Numbered from the stretch's first letter, positions 16,242 to 26,504 are shown. The stretch is DNA of 46,341 nt from Spirochaetia bacterium (GCA_021413825.1 JAIOPQ010000036.1:1-46341); one strand, 5' to 3'. Program-made: numbers and translations. Notes: generated from the letters alone by a model not told the origin.

Positions 16242-17303
16242 ATGGCACGGTTGTATCGGAGGACGCTGAGAGAAAAGAAAGGCGCTCCTCCGGGGACCCT
16301 GGTGTATACCGGCGAAGTTAATGTCAAAACCCACATAACCGTTTGTGAGTACGATGAGCATAAGGCCGTGGAATCGGAAATCACGGACCCGCGTGATTTT
16401 CAAATCTACAAGGACGATCCTGCAGTCTCATGGATCAACGTTAGCGGCCTGGGACAGGTTGAACTGGTGGGAAGAATGGGCGATTGCTTTGGTTTGCATC
16501 CCCTGGTCCTGGAGGACATTCTCAATACAGATCAGCGTCCAAAACTTGAGGACTACGAGAAGTACATCTACATCGTTTTCAAGAATCTAACTCTGGATCG
16601 AACCGGACAGATAAACTACGAACAAATCAGTCTGATTCTGGGTTCGGACTTCCTGATTTCCTTCATGGAAGCTGACAATGAAATCCTGCGCAGTCTACGT
16701 GAAAGGATTCGCGGTGATCGCGGCAGAATTCGGAAAATGGGCCCAGATTACCTTGCCTATTGTATCCTGGATATGGTGGTTGATAATTATTTTGCTGTCC
16801 TGGAACAGTTGGGAGAACAGCTCGAAGTTCTTGAAGAACGTCTATTGGACGTTTCGCAAAATCCAACGGCCCGCGACATTCAGAAACTTAAGCGCGGACT
16901 GTTGCTCATGAGGAAAAGTATTTGGCCCATGCGCGAAGTTGTAGTCAAACTGGAACGGCGTGAATCGGGTCTTCTTCGCGCGGGAACGGAATATTTTCTG
17001 CGGGATTTGTATGATCATACAATTCAAGTAGTGGATACTCTGGAGACATTTCGCGATATGCTTTCAGGCTTAATGGATATCTATCTTTCCAGCATGAGCA
17101 ATCGATTGAACGTCGTGATGAAGACTCTGACTGTAATCACTACAATTTTCATGCCGCTGACTTTTTTGGCAGGTCTTTACGGAATGAACTTTCATCACAT
17201 GCCGGAGTTGGACTGGTCGTATGGATACCCGGCGGTACTTGCTCTCATGGCTGGCATTGGCGTGTCTATGTACGTAATGTTCAAGAAACGCGGTTGGCTG
17301 TGA
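16242..17303 (+). CDS. corA: CorA-type Mg2+/Co2+ channel
   Basis: The 353-residue protein has the long soluble N-terminal funnel domain and two C-terminal helices joined by the diagnostic YGMN (LAGLYGMNFHHMPE). The pre-TM1 helix ends MKTLTVITTIFMPLTF. The C-terminus is Lys/Arg-rich (MFKKRGWL). It is a homopentameric, gated channel for Mg2+, Co2+ or Ni2+. The periplasmic loop has HHMPEL, a variant of the usual MPEL loop. It stands in a tight cluster with two small membrane genes. Confidence 0.93.
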   Translation: MARLYRRTLREKKGAPPGTLVYTGEVNVKTHITVCEYDEHKAVESEITDPRDFQIYKDDPAVSWINVSGLGQVELVGRMGDCFGLHPLVLEDILNTDQRPKLEDYEKYIYIVFKNLTLDRTGQINYEQISLILGSDFLISFMEADNEILRSLRERIRGDRGRIRKMGPDYLAYCILDMVVDNYFAVLEQLGEQLEVLEERLLDVSQNPTARDIQKLKRGLLLMRKSIWPMREVVVKLERRESGLLRAGTEYFLRDLYDHTIQVVDTLETFRDMLSGLMDIYLSSMSNRLNVVMKTLTVITTIFMPLTFLAGLYGMNFHHMPELDWSYGYPAVLALMAGIGVSMYVMFKKRGWL

Positions 17304-17304
17304 C

Positions 17305-17320
17305 AGGCGGTTAACCGCCT
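17305..17320. terminator. Perfect palindrome between corA and dps
   Basis: AGGCGGTTAACCGCCT is perfectly self-complementary and lies between two convergent stop codons. Flanking TGAC and GTCA can extend the stem with one bulged base. There is no strong U-run, so bidirectional termination is inferred mainly from position. Confidence 0.5.
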
Positions 17321-17344
17321 CGTCAGAGCCAGGCGTACAAACTC

Positions 17345-17812
17345 TTAGTCCAGAAGCGAACGCAGCATCCAGGCAGTCTTTTCATGAATTTGAAGTCGCT
17401 GCGTGAGCAGATCGACGGTGGCTTCGTCACTTGATTTTTCAGCAGTTGGAAAAACGGAGCGTGCCGTGCGAATCACTGATTCGTGTCCTTCCACCAGGTT
17501 TTTAATCATATCCTTAGCAGCGGGTACTCCGGAGTCGTCCTTGATATTCGTTAGCTTTGCGAACTCGCCGTAACTTCCCGGCGCGTAAACACCAAGGGAG
17601 CGAATTCTCTCTGCGATCAAATCAACTGAATTCCACAGCTCAGTGTATTGCTCCATAAACAGAATATGCAATGTCTGGAACATGGGCCCCGTTACGTTCC
17701 AGTGGTAATTGTGGGTCTTGAGATAAAGCGTGTAAGTGTCTGCCAGGACTTTTTTCAAGCCAGTCGCGATTTCTTCGCGCTCTGCATCTGGTATTCCTAT
17801 ATCTATTTTCAT
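17345..17812 (-). CDS. dps: Dps-family ferritin-like protein
   Basis: The 155-residue protein has the Dps ferroxidase helix: [20 protein letters not shown] with the dinuclear-site His residues, followed by [15 protein letters not shown] with the matching Asp and Glu. Dps dodecamers oxidise Fe2+ with H2O2 and can protect DNA. The N-terminus ([13 protein letters not shown]) lacks the Lys-rich DNA-binding tail of the E. coli protein. No PerR or Fur box was identified by eye. Confidence 0.93.
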   Translation of the reverse strand: MKIDIGIPDAEREEIATGLKKVLADTYTLYLKTHNYHWNVTGPMFQTLHILFMEQYTELWNSVDLIAERIRSLGVYAPGSYGEFAKLTNIKDDSGVPAAKDMIKNLVEGHESVIRTARSVFPTAEKSSDEATVDLLTQRLQIHEKTAWMLRSLLD

Positions 17813-17852
17813 ATAGAGAATGTGCTACATGCAGATGAGTTGGGCAAGTAAT

Positions 17853-18944
17853 TTATGTTGGTGCTTTGCCCGTTAGGTCAAAACCCCGTAGCATTCCATC
17901 GACATTGCGCTTCCAGGTAAAGTTCTGCGCTCGGTTTAGCCCGCGAGTCGCCAGTTTCTTTCTAAGAGGTTTGCTTTCTGCGAATTTCTGCAAGCTGGCG
18001 CTAAGATCAGCCTCGCTTTCTGGATCAAAATAGAGCGCTGAATCGGCACAGACCTCCTTGAGACTTCCCGCGGTTGAGGCAAGCACTGGGGTTCCACAGG
18101 CCATCGCTTCGAGGGCCGGGAGACCGAATCCCTCAAGTTTGGAAGGAATGACGAGGGCTGATGCAGCACTGTAGAGCGTAGGCAGGTCACTCTCAGGAAT
18201 GTGTGGCAATAGAATTACATTTTTCCTGACTGCGTTTTCCTGAAACAAGGTTCTTGCATAGTCGGGGATTTTTCCTGACGTGCCGGCCAGCACCAGTGGG
18301 AAGGGGAAGTCAGTTCGCCAGAGTCCCGTCAAAACCCTGAGGAGCAAGTCCAGGTTTTTGTGTCTCTTGGCGATACCGACCGCTAGCAGGAAATCACCGG
18401 GGACACCGTATCGCTTCCGGAATGCCTGGACGGAAGAATCCTTTGCGGGGCGGAATATGTTATGCTCAATGCCGTTTAACGTTGTGAAGGTCCGGGGCCG
18501 AGCCTCCGGGAACATCTCAAGAAAGTGACCCCTCGTTGTTTCAGAAACTGTGAATATGCACGGAGCTCGGCGAGCAATCGTTCCAAGCAAAACCCTCGCG
18601 TAGGTTCTATAGATCGGGGATTTGAATTCGTCTGATTGTAGATGAATCAGATCGTGAACTGTTACAGACAATCGACTGGCAAAGCGGAGTGGTATGTTGT
18701 AGTGCGGAATGTGCAGGCGATGTGAGCCTGGTGAGGGAAACCTAAACTGCTCTTTGATTGAATAGAGGGGTGCTGTAAATGGAACGATCTCACCTGAGTA
18801 TTCTGGCAACACCTTGCGGATCGTGTCCGGATTTCCAATCACACGCACATCGAACTTGCGCGCAATCAGCTCGCGCAGTTGACCTCGGATTGTTGTACCA
18901 ATCCCGGAATTTTCAATCAGGCGGGCGTCGTACAGAAGACTCAT
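17853..18944 (-). CDS. Glycosyltransferase, GT4 family
   Basis: The 363-residue protein opens MSLLYDARLIENSGIGTTIR. Its C-terminal nucleotide-sugar half carries ILLPHIPESDLPTLYSAA and the GT4 signature EGFGLPALEAMACGTPVLAS (E...E retaining pair). These enzymes transfer a sugar from a nucleotide donor, usually to lipopolysaccharide, exopolysaccharide or protein. Donor and acceptor are not readable. It starts 28 nt after ilvC on the same strand, with a hairpin between. Confidence 0.9.
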   Translation of the reverse strand: MSLLYDARLIENSGIGTTIRGQLRELIARKFDVRVIGNPDTIRKVLPEYSGEIVPFTAPLYSIKEQFRFPSPGSHRLHIPHYNIPLRFASRLSVTVHDLIHLQSDEFKSPIYRTYARVLLGTIARRAPCIFTVSETTRGHFLEMFPEARPRTFTTLNGIEHNIFRPAKDSSVQAFRKRYGVPGDFLLAVGIAKRHKNLDLLLRVLTGLWRTDFPFPLVLAGTSGKIPDYARTLFQENAVRKNVILLPHIPESDLPTLYSAASALVIPSKLEGFGLPALEAMACGTPVLASTAGSLKEVCADSALYFDPESEADLSASLQKFAESKPLRKKLATRGLNRAQNFTWKRNVDGMLRGFDLTGKAPT

Positions 18945-18951
18945 GGGTTTA

Positions 18952-18969
18952 CTGCGGCTTGCGCCGCAG
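18952..18969 (-). terminator. Hairpin between ilvC and the glycosyltransferase gene
   Basis: CTGCGGC and GCCGCAG form a 7-bp stem closed by a 4-nt loop (GCAA on the minus strand, a GNRA tetraloop). It ends 7 nt before the glycosyltransferase ATG and has no U-run. It may be a weak terminator for ilvC, an mRNA stability element, or a structure occluding that start site. Confidence 0.4.
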
Positions 18970-18972
18970 ATA

Positions 18973-20031
<1,059 letters not shown>

Positions 20032-20056
20032 CTACTTTCAAAAGTTTGCCATCAGT

Positions 20057-21100
20057 ATGAAAATCCTTATTACTGGCGGCGCCGGCTTTCTCGGCTATCA
20101 TCTAGTTCAAAAACTCAAGAAAGACAAACACAAGATCACGCTCTATGATATTGCGGATTTCAATCCAGCAGATTATCCCAAAGACGTTAAGATGGTTAAG
20201 GGCGATGTGCGTGACCTGGCTGCTCTAAAAGCAGCTATGAAAGGACACGATGCTGTAATCCACGGAGCAGCAGCCCTTCCACTCTGGAAGAAAGAAGATA
20301 TTTACACTACAACAATTGATGGAACGCGCAACGTTTTGGATGCCGCTGGTGCAAACAAGATCGATCGTGTTTGTTATATCAGCTCCACTGCAGTTTACGG
20401 AATTCCAAAAAAGCATCCGATCATTGAAAGTGATCCGCGGGTTGGTGTTGGTCCGTATGGCGAAGCTAAAATAGAAGCAGAGAAAATCTGCGAAGAGTAT
20501 CGCCTGCGCACAAAGATGTGTGTCTGTGTGATTCGTCCAAAGACTTTTATTGGAACTGGAAGACTTGGCGTATTTCAGATTCTATTCGATTGGGTTGAGT
20601 CCGGTGTTAAGATTCCGGTTTTTGGAAACGGAAAGAATCGCTATCAGCTCCTGGACGTGCGCGACTTATGCGATGCGATTTCGCTCGGTATCACCGGAAA
20701 CGCAAAGAAAGCAAATGATAACTTTAACGTGGGTGCTGGAACTTTCCAGACTGTGCGCGAGGACGTTGGTGCTCTCTGCGAGTTTTCAAAAAGTGGCTCA
20801 CGGGTGCTGGGAATTCCTTCTGCTCCTCTTAAGATTGCCCTGCGTTTCTTTGAAATGCTGAACATATCGCCGCTCTACCGCTGGGTTTATGGAACAGCAG
20901 ACAAAGATTCTTTTGTCTCAACTGAGAAGCTTACAAAAGCGCTTGGGTGGAAATCCAGGTACTCAAACGCAGACGCTTTGATTGATTCTTACCGCTGGTA
21001 TCTTCTGAACAAACCAAAGGATGCGGACAGCGAGGCCGGTGTAACCCATCGTGTCCCCTGGAAACAGGGAATTCTGAAAGTATTTAAGAAGTTTCTGTAA
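20057..21100 (+). CDS. NAD(P)-dependent epimerase/dehydratase (extended SDR)
   Basis: Starting at the ATG at 20057, the protein opens MKILITGGAGFLGYHLV, a Rossmann GxxGxxG motif, and has YGEAKIEAEKI with the YxxxK catalytic pair. The middle (SSTAVYG, then VIRPKTFIGTG) is typical of the epimerase family, and 347 residues is normal. The substrate is not readable. 3-beta-hydroxysteroid-like or UDP-sugar epimerase activity are both possible. A frame extending to 19976 overlaps the ilvC start and is not used. Confidence 0.88.
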   Translation: MKILITGGAGFLGYHLVQKLKKDKHKITLYDIADFNPADYPKDVKMVKGDVRDLAALKAAMKGHDAVIHGAAALPLWKKEDIYTTTIDGTRNVLDAAGANKIDRVCYISSTAVYGIPKKHPIIESDPRVGVGPYGEAKIEAEKICEEYRLRTKMCVCVIRPKTFIGTGRLGVFQILFDWVESGVKIPVFGNGKNRYQLLDVRDLCDAISLGITGNAKKANDNFNVGAGTFQTVREDVGALCEFSKSGSRVLGIPSAPLKIALRFFEMLNISPLYRWVYGTADKDSFVSTEKLTKALGWKSRYSNADALIDSYRWYLLNKPKDADSEAGVTHRVPWKQGILKVFKKFL

Positions 21101-21284
21101 TTCGCTCTTGCGGCCCTGGCAGACTTGGCCGGCAAGACACCATGCGCGCATCGGCCTTCGCTCGCTGTTGCGACGCTCGGGTCGCGGTGAAGCGCTCGAA
21201 GCGTTGCAATTTGCCTTTCCGGATAAATCTGACCCTTGCCTTATCGCGAACGGTGCAAGGGAATCATGATGATTGGGCTGCCGC

Positions 21285-22442
21285 TTAATAGGCGGCTATT
21301 AAAATGGTTTCGATTTCGTTTTTGTCCAGATCGCGCGGTGAGTTCTTCACCATCGGAATTCTGTAGGCTAGATCTGCAATTTCAGGCAGATCTTCCTTTG
21401 CAATTTCAAATTCACTGAGTCTTTGCGGGATCTTGAGCTCCAGATAGTTCTTCCGTACGCCTTCAACGGCCTTAATGGCAGCTTCAATTACAGTAATGTC
21501 TTTTATGTCCTCATCCAGGGCCCGTGCGATTTGTACGTAGCGGCCAGCGGACGTGGTGAGATTGTATTCCATTACATGGGGGAGCAACAAGGCCATAGCC
21601 AGGTGGAACTCAAGTCCTGTAAGCAAATTTGTAGCTGAGGCAATACTGTAGCAAATTCCCAGCATACTATTAGAGTGCGCCATCCCGCAGAGCACGGATG
21701 CGAGGCTCACATTCGTCCGCGCCGCTATGTTGTTGGGCTCTTTCATTACGAGCTGGAGATTCTTCTGAACTAGATCGAGTGAGCGGAGCGCAATCGAGGT
21801 TGTAATGTCGTTTGCCTTTCGCGAAAGTATGGATTCGATTGATGCGGCCAGATTTGCTGCCCCGGCCCGGCTCAGCTCTCCTTCATTCAGAGCTGATGTA
21901 ATATTCGGATCAACGAAAATGATCGAGGGAAAAAGTCGCCAGTCCGCACTAAAAAAAACAGAACGTGTTTCTGGATTGTAAACAGAGAACACCGGCGACG
22001 ATTCCTCGCCCATGGAGGGCGCAGCGGGAACGTGAGCCACTGGAAGCGGATTCTTCTTTAGAGGCTGTGGCGCATGCGGGAGATCTTCAGTAAAGACATC
22101 GTTTTTACAAAGCAGCGCAATTGCCTTGGCTGCATGAAATGAATCCCGGCCACCGTATGCCACAACGATGTCGGCTCTGGATTGCTTTGCAAAATGTGCC
22201 GCCGTATCAAGTTCTTTGTGACCGGGGCGCGTCGCCATGTCGTCGTAAAGAATGCAGCCAGCAGTATACTTGTCCAGGCTGGTCTTGATGACAGCCAATT
22301 CGTCCGGATTGGAAAGCTCGCTCTTTAGAGCTACGAGCAGGACGCGGTTGCCCACTTCCTTGACTAGAGTGCCGATCTTATGCGTTGCGTTTTTTTCTAT
22401 AAAAATGCGCGGCGGAAACTGATAGTGAACCCATTCGAACAT
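21285..22442 (-). CDS. Iron-containing alcohol dehydrogenase homologue lacking metal ligands
   Basis: The 385-residue protein is a Fe-ADH by overall layout: an N-terminal FPPRIFIEKNATHKI, then an alpha-helical half with GMAHSNSMLGICYSIASA and ALLLPHVMEYN. The usual GGGSxxDxAK becomes YGGRDSFHAAKA. The four metal ligands (Asp, His, His, His) appear as Ala (AGAANLAASIES), Ala, Tyr (GICYS) and Phe (LEFHLA). The usual PTTxGTGSE reads PAAPSMGEES. It probably cannot work as a metal-dependent dehydrogenase. A binding role or a different activity is possible. The 184-bp downstream gap is GC-rich and shows no gene. Confidence 0.7.
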   Translation of the reverse strand: MFEWVHYQFPPRIFIEKNATHKIGTLVKEVGNRVLLVALKSELSNPDELAVIKTSLDKYTAGCILYDDMATRPGHKELDTAAHFAKQSRADIVVAYGGRDSFHAAKAIALLCKNDVFTEDLPHAPQPLKKNPLPVAHVPAAPSMGEESSPVFSVYNPETRSVFFSADWRLFPSIIFVDPNITSALNEGELSRAGAANLAASIESILSRKANDITTSIALRSLDLVQKNLQLVMKEPNNIAARTNVSLASVLCGMAHSNSMLGICYSIASATNLLTGLEFHLAMALLLPHVMEYNLTTSAGRYVQIARALDEDIKDITVIEAAIKAVEGVRKNYLELKIPQRLSEFEIAKEDLPEIADLAYRIPMVKNSPRDLDKNEIETILIAAY

Positions 22443-22553
22443 GTATTGTTTACTGCCTTGGAAGAGGCCCTCGCCGAGCGATAGGGGCCTACCTTATTAT
22501 CGGCCATTGGAGAAGATTGGACGTCCACGGAAGCAGTAAAATCTAGTCTTTCA

Positions 22554-24032
22554 ATGGGGTCATCGACCGGACTGAGTCCTGAAATTTTGCGCGCGGATTT
22601 GCGGGAAGGTGGTGTGGAGCTGGACCTGGCCCAATCAGCTCAGTTAGCTGCCTACCATGACTTTCTAAGGCAAGAAAACCCCCGCCTCAATCTGACACGG
22701 ATTCACAGCTATGAAGCAATGGTCCGCAAACATTACGTCGATTCCCTGATTATCCTGGGACTCCTTGAAGACCTGCCCGAGTTTCGATCTGCCCGTTCTT
22801 GTCTGGACTTTGGAAGCGGCGCAGGCTTGCCGGGAATTCCCCTGGCCATAGCCTTACCCCAGTGGCATTTTATCCTGAATGAAAGTCGCAGTAACCGAGC
22901 GGAGTTCCTGGACCAATGCAAGAGCGTCTGTAGCCTTTCAAACATTTCGATCCTTGGAAAACGCCTGGCTGAAACAGATGGAGTCCAGGTTGATTCTGTA
23001 GTCGTTCGCGCAGTAGGTTCAATGCGGAGTATTCTACTGCGCACTGCAATGGCCATGAAGACTGGCGGAATCATCATTTTTCTCAAAGGCCCCAATTGCG
23101 ATGGCGAGATCGAGGAGATGCGAACGTTAGCCGACAATACAACCCTTCTGATGAATAAATCGTACATACTTCCTGACTCGCAGGACCGGCGGAGACTTGT
23201 TGTCTACAGGGTTGAGAATCCGGGCGCACTCATGAGTCTGCGGAGTGGCCTGCCAGTAGGTGTGGAAGTAATAAGCTCACGGGAGAATGACCGATTCAAG
23301 AACCTTATTGCGTTACAACAATCCAAAGGCGTAAAGAAGCAAGGGCTATGCATTGTTGGTGGATCGCGCCTGGTGGACGAATTACTTGAGGATGAAGCGA
23401 CAAGTGACCGGGTCACGGCCCTGGTTGTGAATCGCAACTATTGGCTGGAAGAAGAGGAACCAATCGCGAAAATTCGCGTATCAACGTTCGAGAACGACCT
23501 GTTTAAGGAAATTGATATTCAGGGTACAGGAGCACCGCTCGCAATCGTCAAGGTTGATCCCATAGAAGAATTTAATTCAGCCGCAAAAGGGCTAAGCGTA
23601 GTGATTCCGTTTCAGGACCCGGAGAATGTAGGCGCGGCGCTACGCAGTTGTCTGGCCTTTGGCGTCACTGAGGTAATCCTTTCCCAGGAGGCCGCCAACC
23701 CATTTCTTCCCCGGGCGATTCGCGCTTCAGCAAATGCCTGCTTTAGAGTGCCTTTGAAAAGAGCATCCGCATTGAATGCAATAGCCCTGGAAAGCCCTGA
23801 GTTACCGGTATTTGTGCTGAGTGGGGACGGTGAGGCAGAATTAGGGGAAACAAAAATGCCGGAGCGTTGTGTGATTATCGCTGGCCTTGAAGGGCCTGGA
23901 ATTCCGGCAGGGGTGCCGGGAAAACGCGTTTACATTCCTATTTCAGATGAGATAGATTCCCTCAACGCAGTTGCGGCCCTGTCTGTTTCGCTGTACGAAT
24001 ACCGCAGGCAAAATCAGCGACGCAAAACGTAA
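22554..24032 (+). CDS. RsmG-SpoU fusion: two RNA methyltransferase domains
   Basis: One uninterrupted 492-codon frame joins two domains. Residues about 1-222 are RsmG (GidB): RKHYVDSLIILGLL, the SAM motif CLDFGSGAGLPGIPLAIA, VVVRAVGSM, then KTGGIIIFLKG. Residues about 235-492 are a SpoU/TrmH-type 2'-O-methyltransferase, with motif 1 DPENVGAALRSCLAFG, motif 2 IIAGLEGPGIP and motif 3 DSLNAVAALSVSLYEY, plus an N-terminal substrate-binding part. RsmG methylates G527 of 16S rRNA. The SpoU target is unknown. Its 3' end overlaps the convergent hydrolase gene by 19 nt. Confidence 0.9.
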   Translation: MGSSTGLSPEILRADLREGGVELDLAQSAQLAAYHDFLRQENPRLNLTRIHSYEAMVRKHYVDSLIILGLLEDLPEFRSARSCLDFGSGAGLPGIPLAIALPQWHFILNESRSNRAEFLDQCKSVCSLSNISILGKRLAETDGVQVDSVVVRAVGSMRSILLRTAMAMKTGGIIIFLKGPNCDGEIEEMRTLADNTTLLMNKSYILPDSQDRRRLVVYRVENPGALMSLRSGLPVGVEVISSRENDRFKNLIALQQSKGVKKQGLCIVGGSRLVDELLEDEATSDRVTALVVNRNYWLEEEEPIAKIRVSTFENDLFKEIDIQGTGAPLAIVKVDPIEEFNSAAKGLSVVIPFQDPENVGAALRSCLAFGVTEVILSQEAANPFLPRAIRASANACFRVPLKRASALNAIALESPELPVFVLSGDGEAELGETKMPERCVIIAGLEGPGIPAGVPGKRVYIPISDEIDSLNAVAALSVSLYEYRRQNQRRKT

Positions 24033-25087
24033 TCTTCACCGCCGTTCTCGGAACTGACGCGAATGAATAGACGGTTTCTGGCTTCCATACCCAACAAAAC
24101 TTGATATACATCGGTGAGAATCGGTCGGCCTGAATAGTATCCGTGCCCCAGGCCAGCGAGACCCAGAGCAGGAGCATCTACTTCATTCACATTGATTACA
24201 TCCACACCCGGAACACGGCCACACCGTCCAATGCGCTGCGCATTATTGACTTTTTCAGAGGCTACCAGGGCATTATCGCCCGGTGAACAATATAACGTTA
24301 TGCGACGACTCATTCGTGACAAGGTGGGAGCGAGGTCTTTGAATTCTTGTGCGGCAAAATCGGGGGCATTTAGTATCAATTCGTTTAGTTTCACACCGGC
24401 TGATGCCGTGAGACCTGGGAGAACTACTTGATGACCCATTGAATGGGCGATTAGACTGACTCTGGCTCCAGTTCCGGCGATTTGTTCCATGAAGCGCGTG
24501 AATGCAGTACGAGAACCCCGGGCCTGTGTCAGATTACCTTCGTAGGTGTTGGAAATACGCAGGCTTTGCAGAAAACTCTCATCTGCACCTGCAGGCCACG
24601 TAAACAGGACGATTGGTCCCGGGAATTTCAAATCGTATTTCATCTGGGCCGCGCGCAGCACGGCCTCTTCAAACTTCACATTGAATCCGTGCACAAAGAT
24701 TAGAATTTCTTTATGCCCGCTGAGAGCTTGAAGCATTTCAGAGTCGGAGAACGGGCGGAGTTTGCCGGTCACAAAGAAGGTATTTGGATCAGGATCCCTA
24801 TCATCACTCTGATCGAGAGCTCCCACGGAATGCTGGCGGGGTACTCCAATTTCGCAGGCACCAAGGTATGTCTGTGAACCCAGGGTTGTGCCAAAGTACC
24901 CATCACCGCAACGGGCAGCGCCCTGGGTCTTTCTGTTGGTCGCAATGTAAACTGGAATGATCTGCGTATCTGCGAATTTGGCCTCGCTGCGGTCGTTTAG
25001 AGCCTGCGCCAGTTGCTCCGGTGTGATTTTACAGGCGACACAGACCAGAAGAATGGCCAATGAGGGGATTATCCGTGATTTTTTCAT
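24014..25087 (-). CDS. Lipoprotein alpha/beta hydrolase (DUF900-like)
   Basis: A short signal peptide ending LVCVACK marks a lipoprotein (357 residues). The hydrolase core has FVHGFNVKFE (oxyanion region), LIAHSMGHQV with the nucleophile Ser, ILNAPDF, and a late GLGHGYYSG holding the probable catalytic His. The first 90 residues include PVYIATNRKTQGAA and a Cys-rich stretch. Families of this type are esterases of unknown substrate. Its C-terminal 19 nt overlap the end of the RsmG-SpoU gene on the other strand. Confidence 0.85.
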   Translation of the reverse strand: MKKSRIIPSLAILLVCVACKITPEQLAQALNDRSEAKFADTQIIPVYIATNRKTQGAARCGDGYFGTTLGSQTYLGACEIGVPRQHSVGALDQSDDRDPDPNTFFVTGKLRPFSDSEMLQALSGHKEILIFVHGFNVKFEEAVLRAAQMKYDLKFPGPIVLFTWPAGADESFLQSLRISNTYEGNLTQARGSRTAFTRFMEQIAGTGARVSLIAHSMGHQVVLPGLTASAGVKLNELILNAPDFAAQEFKDLAPTLSRMSRRITLYCSPGDNALVASEKVNNAQRIGRCGRVPGVDVINVNEVDAPALGLAGLGHGYYSGRPILTDVYQVLLGMEARNRLFIRVSSENGGEDYVLRR

Positions 25088-25173
25088 GCTTTGGGCAAAT
25101 AATTAGTGAAATTAGCTGCCTGTCTACTAACTACAGAGAGGTTCCGGATCGATAATTCTGATCAGAGGGTCAT

Positions 25174-26136
25174 ATGTCTGCTTCAAGGTTTTTACTCGCA
25201 CCTGCTTTGCTGATCCTGACGGGCTTGTCCGTTTTCAGCCAGGCCCCAACTACGCAACCGGTCACGGCAACCCAGCCCGAGGGGCAGCCTGCCACGCAAC
25301 CGGCCGGAAATGCCACTGCAATTCAGCTCCAGGATTTTGATCCAATCGCTGTCAAAGACCCCCGCTTCGTAGTCGCAAATGTTAACTTCGATCGACGGTA
25401 TGCACCCAATGGAATAGGCGAGTTCTTAGACGTCGTATTCGATCTCAAGAACCTGACCAGCGAACCTGTTGATTTCTATGCATACATCATTGCATTCTGG
25501 GAAACGGACTCAGTTGATACAAACACTCGTCGAATGATTCCATACCCAAGCTGGAGAGTAAACGATCCAGCCCGCGGCGAATTCCTTGTGCACTATATCA
25601 CAGTTACTCCCAAGGACATCGAAGACAAAGAAATCTGGAGCGATAAAGATCCTGACTTCAAGCACTATAGTCATGTAATCGATAGCATGCGCGATTCAGT
25701 CGCAACCACTGAGCCTATCTCAGATGTAAGACCGCCGTATTGGAAATATTTAAGCTACATCACTCAGCGCCCAGCGCAAGGACTGAAGTTCCGTCTGTAT
25801 GGTGAAAAAGGCCCAGGGCAACATGAAACCATTCAAACCAACTACATCCCTCCCACAGCAGAGGAGAAGAAGTTGAAGGTTCACCGCACTCTGCCACAGC
25901 ACAAGTATACAATTGAAAATAATCGTCGTGCCACGATCTTTAGGTCGCATCACTATTCAGCATATCGGGCAGATTTCCGTTTCTTCAATATGGTCTCCAT
26001 CGTGTTGTTCGACGCGAAGCAAGCAGATGCATATGAAGAACAGAAGAAGGCCGGCGGACCTAAGGCCGGCGAGGCAAAGATCAATCCCCTTGTTTACAAA
26101 CAAACCTTTCGGATTGCAAAGCCTCTCCGTATGTAG
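25174..26136 (+). CDS. Unrecognised secreted protein
   Basis: The 320-residue protein starts with a signal peptide (FLLAPALLILTGLSVFSQA), followed by a Thr/Gln/Pro stretch with four TQP copies. The mature part is mixed beta with LDVVFDLKNLTSEPVDFYAY, rich in Trp and Tyr, plus a basic C-terminus. I recognise no family. The PVDFYAYIIAF region could be an immunoglobulin-like fold, which is speculation. Its stop abuts that of the following convergent gene, with no spacer. Confidence 0.75.
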   Translation: MSASRFLLAPALLILTGLSVFSQAPTTQPVTATQPEGQPATQPAGNATAIQLQDFDPIAVKDPRFVVANVNFDRRYAPNGIGEFLDVVFDLKNLTSEPVDFYAYIIAFWETDSVDTNTRRMIPYPSWRVNDPARGEFLVHYITVTPKDIEDKEIWSDKDPDFKHYSHVIDSMRDSVATTEPISDVRPPYWKYLSYITQRPAQGLKFRLYGEKGPGQHETIQTNYIPPTAEEKKLKVHRTLPQHKYTIENNRRATIFRSHHYSAYRADFRFFNMVSIVLFDAKQADAYEEQKKAGGPKAGEAKINPLVYKQTFRIAKPLRM

Positions 26137-26403
26137 TCAGGCCGACTTTTTCTTTTCCGGCTTGAGAACGGGTATTTTCTCAATTCGGGTTTGGAGTGAC
26201 TTCAAGCCCGAATTTCCAAACAGATCCATTTGATCTTCAGAATACTTTGGTTTAGTCTGTCTGGCCCTTTGCTCATTCTGAATCTTCCACTCAATCTTTA
26301 GTTCTTCCGCAATAGAATCCCAACCGATCGAGCTATGGATCTCCGGTTTTCCCAGCAATTCCAGCCGGCCATCTGCGGCAAAGCGGTAGAACAGACCGGG
26401 CAT
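26137..26403 (-). CDS. Small unrecognised protein
   Basis: From the ATG at 26403 (GGAGAGAG upstream) the product is 88 residues and begins MPGLFYRFAADGRLELLGKP. A charged amphipathic helix follows (IAEELKIEWKIQN) and the C-terminus is Lys-rich (PEKKKSA). An earlier ATG at 26433 has no ribosome-binding site. No family is recognised. It is convergent with the secreted-protein gene. Confidence 0.6.
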   Translation of the reverse strand: MPGLFYRFAADGRLELLGKPEIHSSIGWDSIAEELKIEWKIQNEQRARQTKPKYSEDQMDLFGNSGLKSLQTRIEKIPVLKPEKKKSA

Positions 26404-26504
26404 TTTGCGAAACTCTCTCCAGCGACAATCCATAAGCCACTATAGCCTATGGGTGTGACAAAAAAATGGATAGCTTACACCAAAGGAACCGCCGAACTTA
26501 GGGC

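Noticed and set aside
21101..21284. A small gene or RNA in the GC-rich gap after the SDR gene
   Set aside because: No reading frame with a family match and no compelling structure beyond a short stem at the Fe-ADH stop.
25240..25320. TQP-rich repeat as a CRISPR-like or mobile repeat
   Set aside because: It is a low-complexity linker after a signal peptide, with no direct repeats of constant length and spacing.
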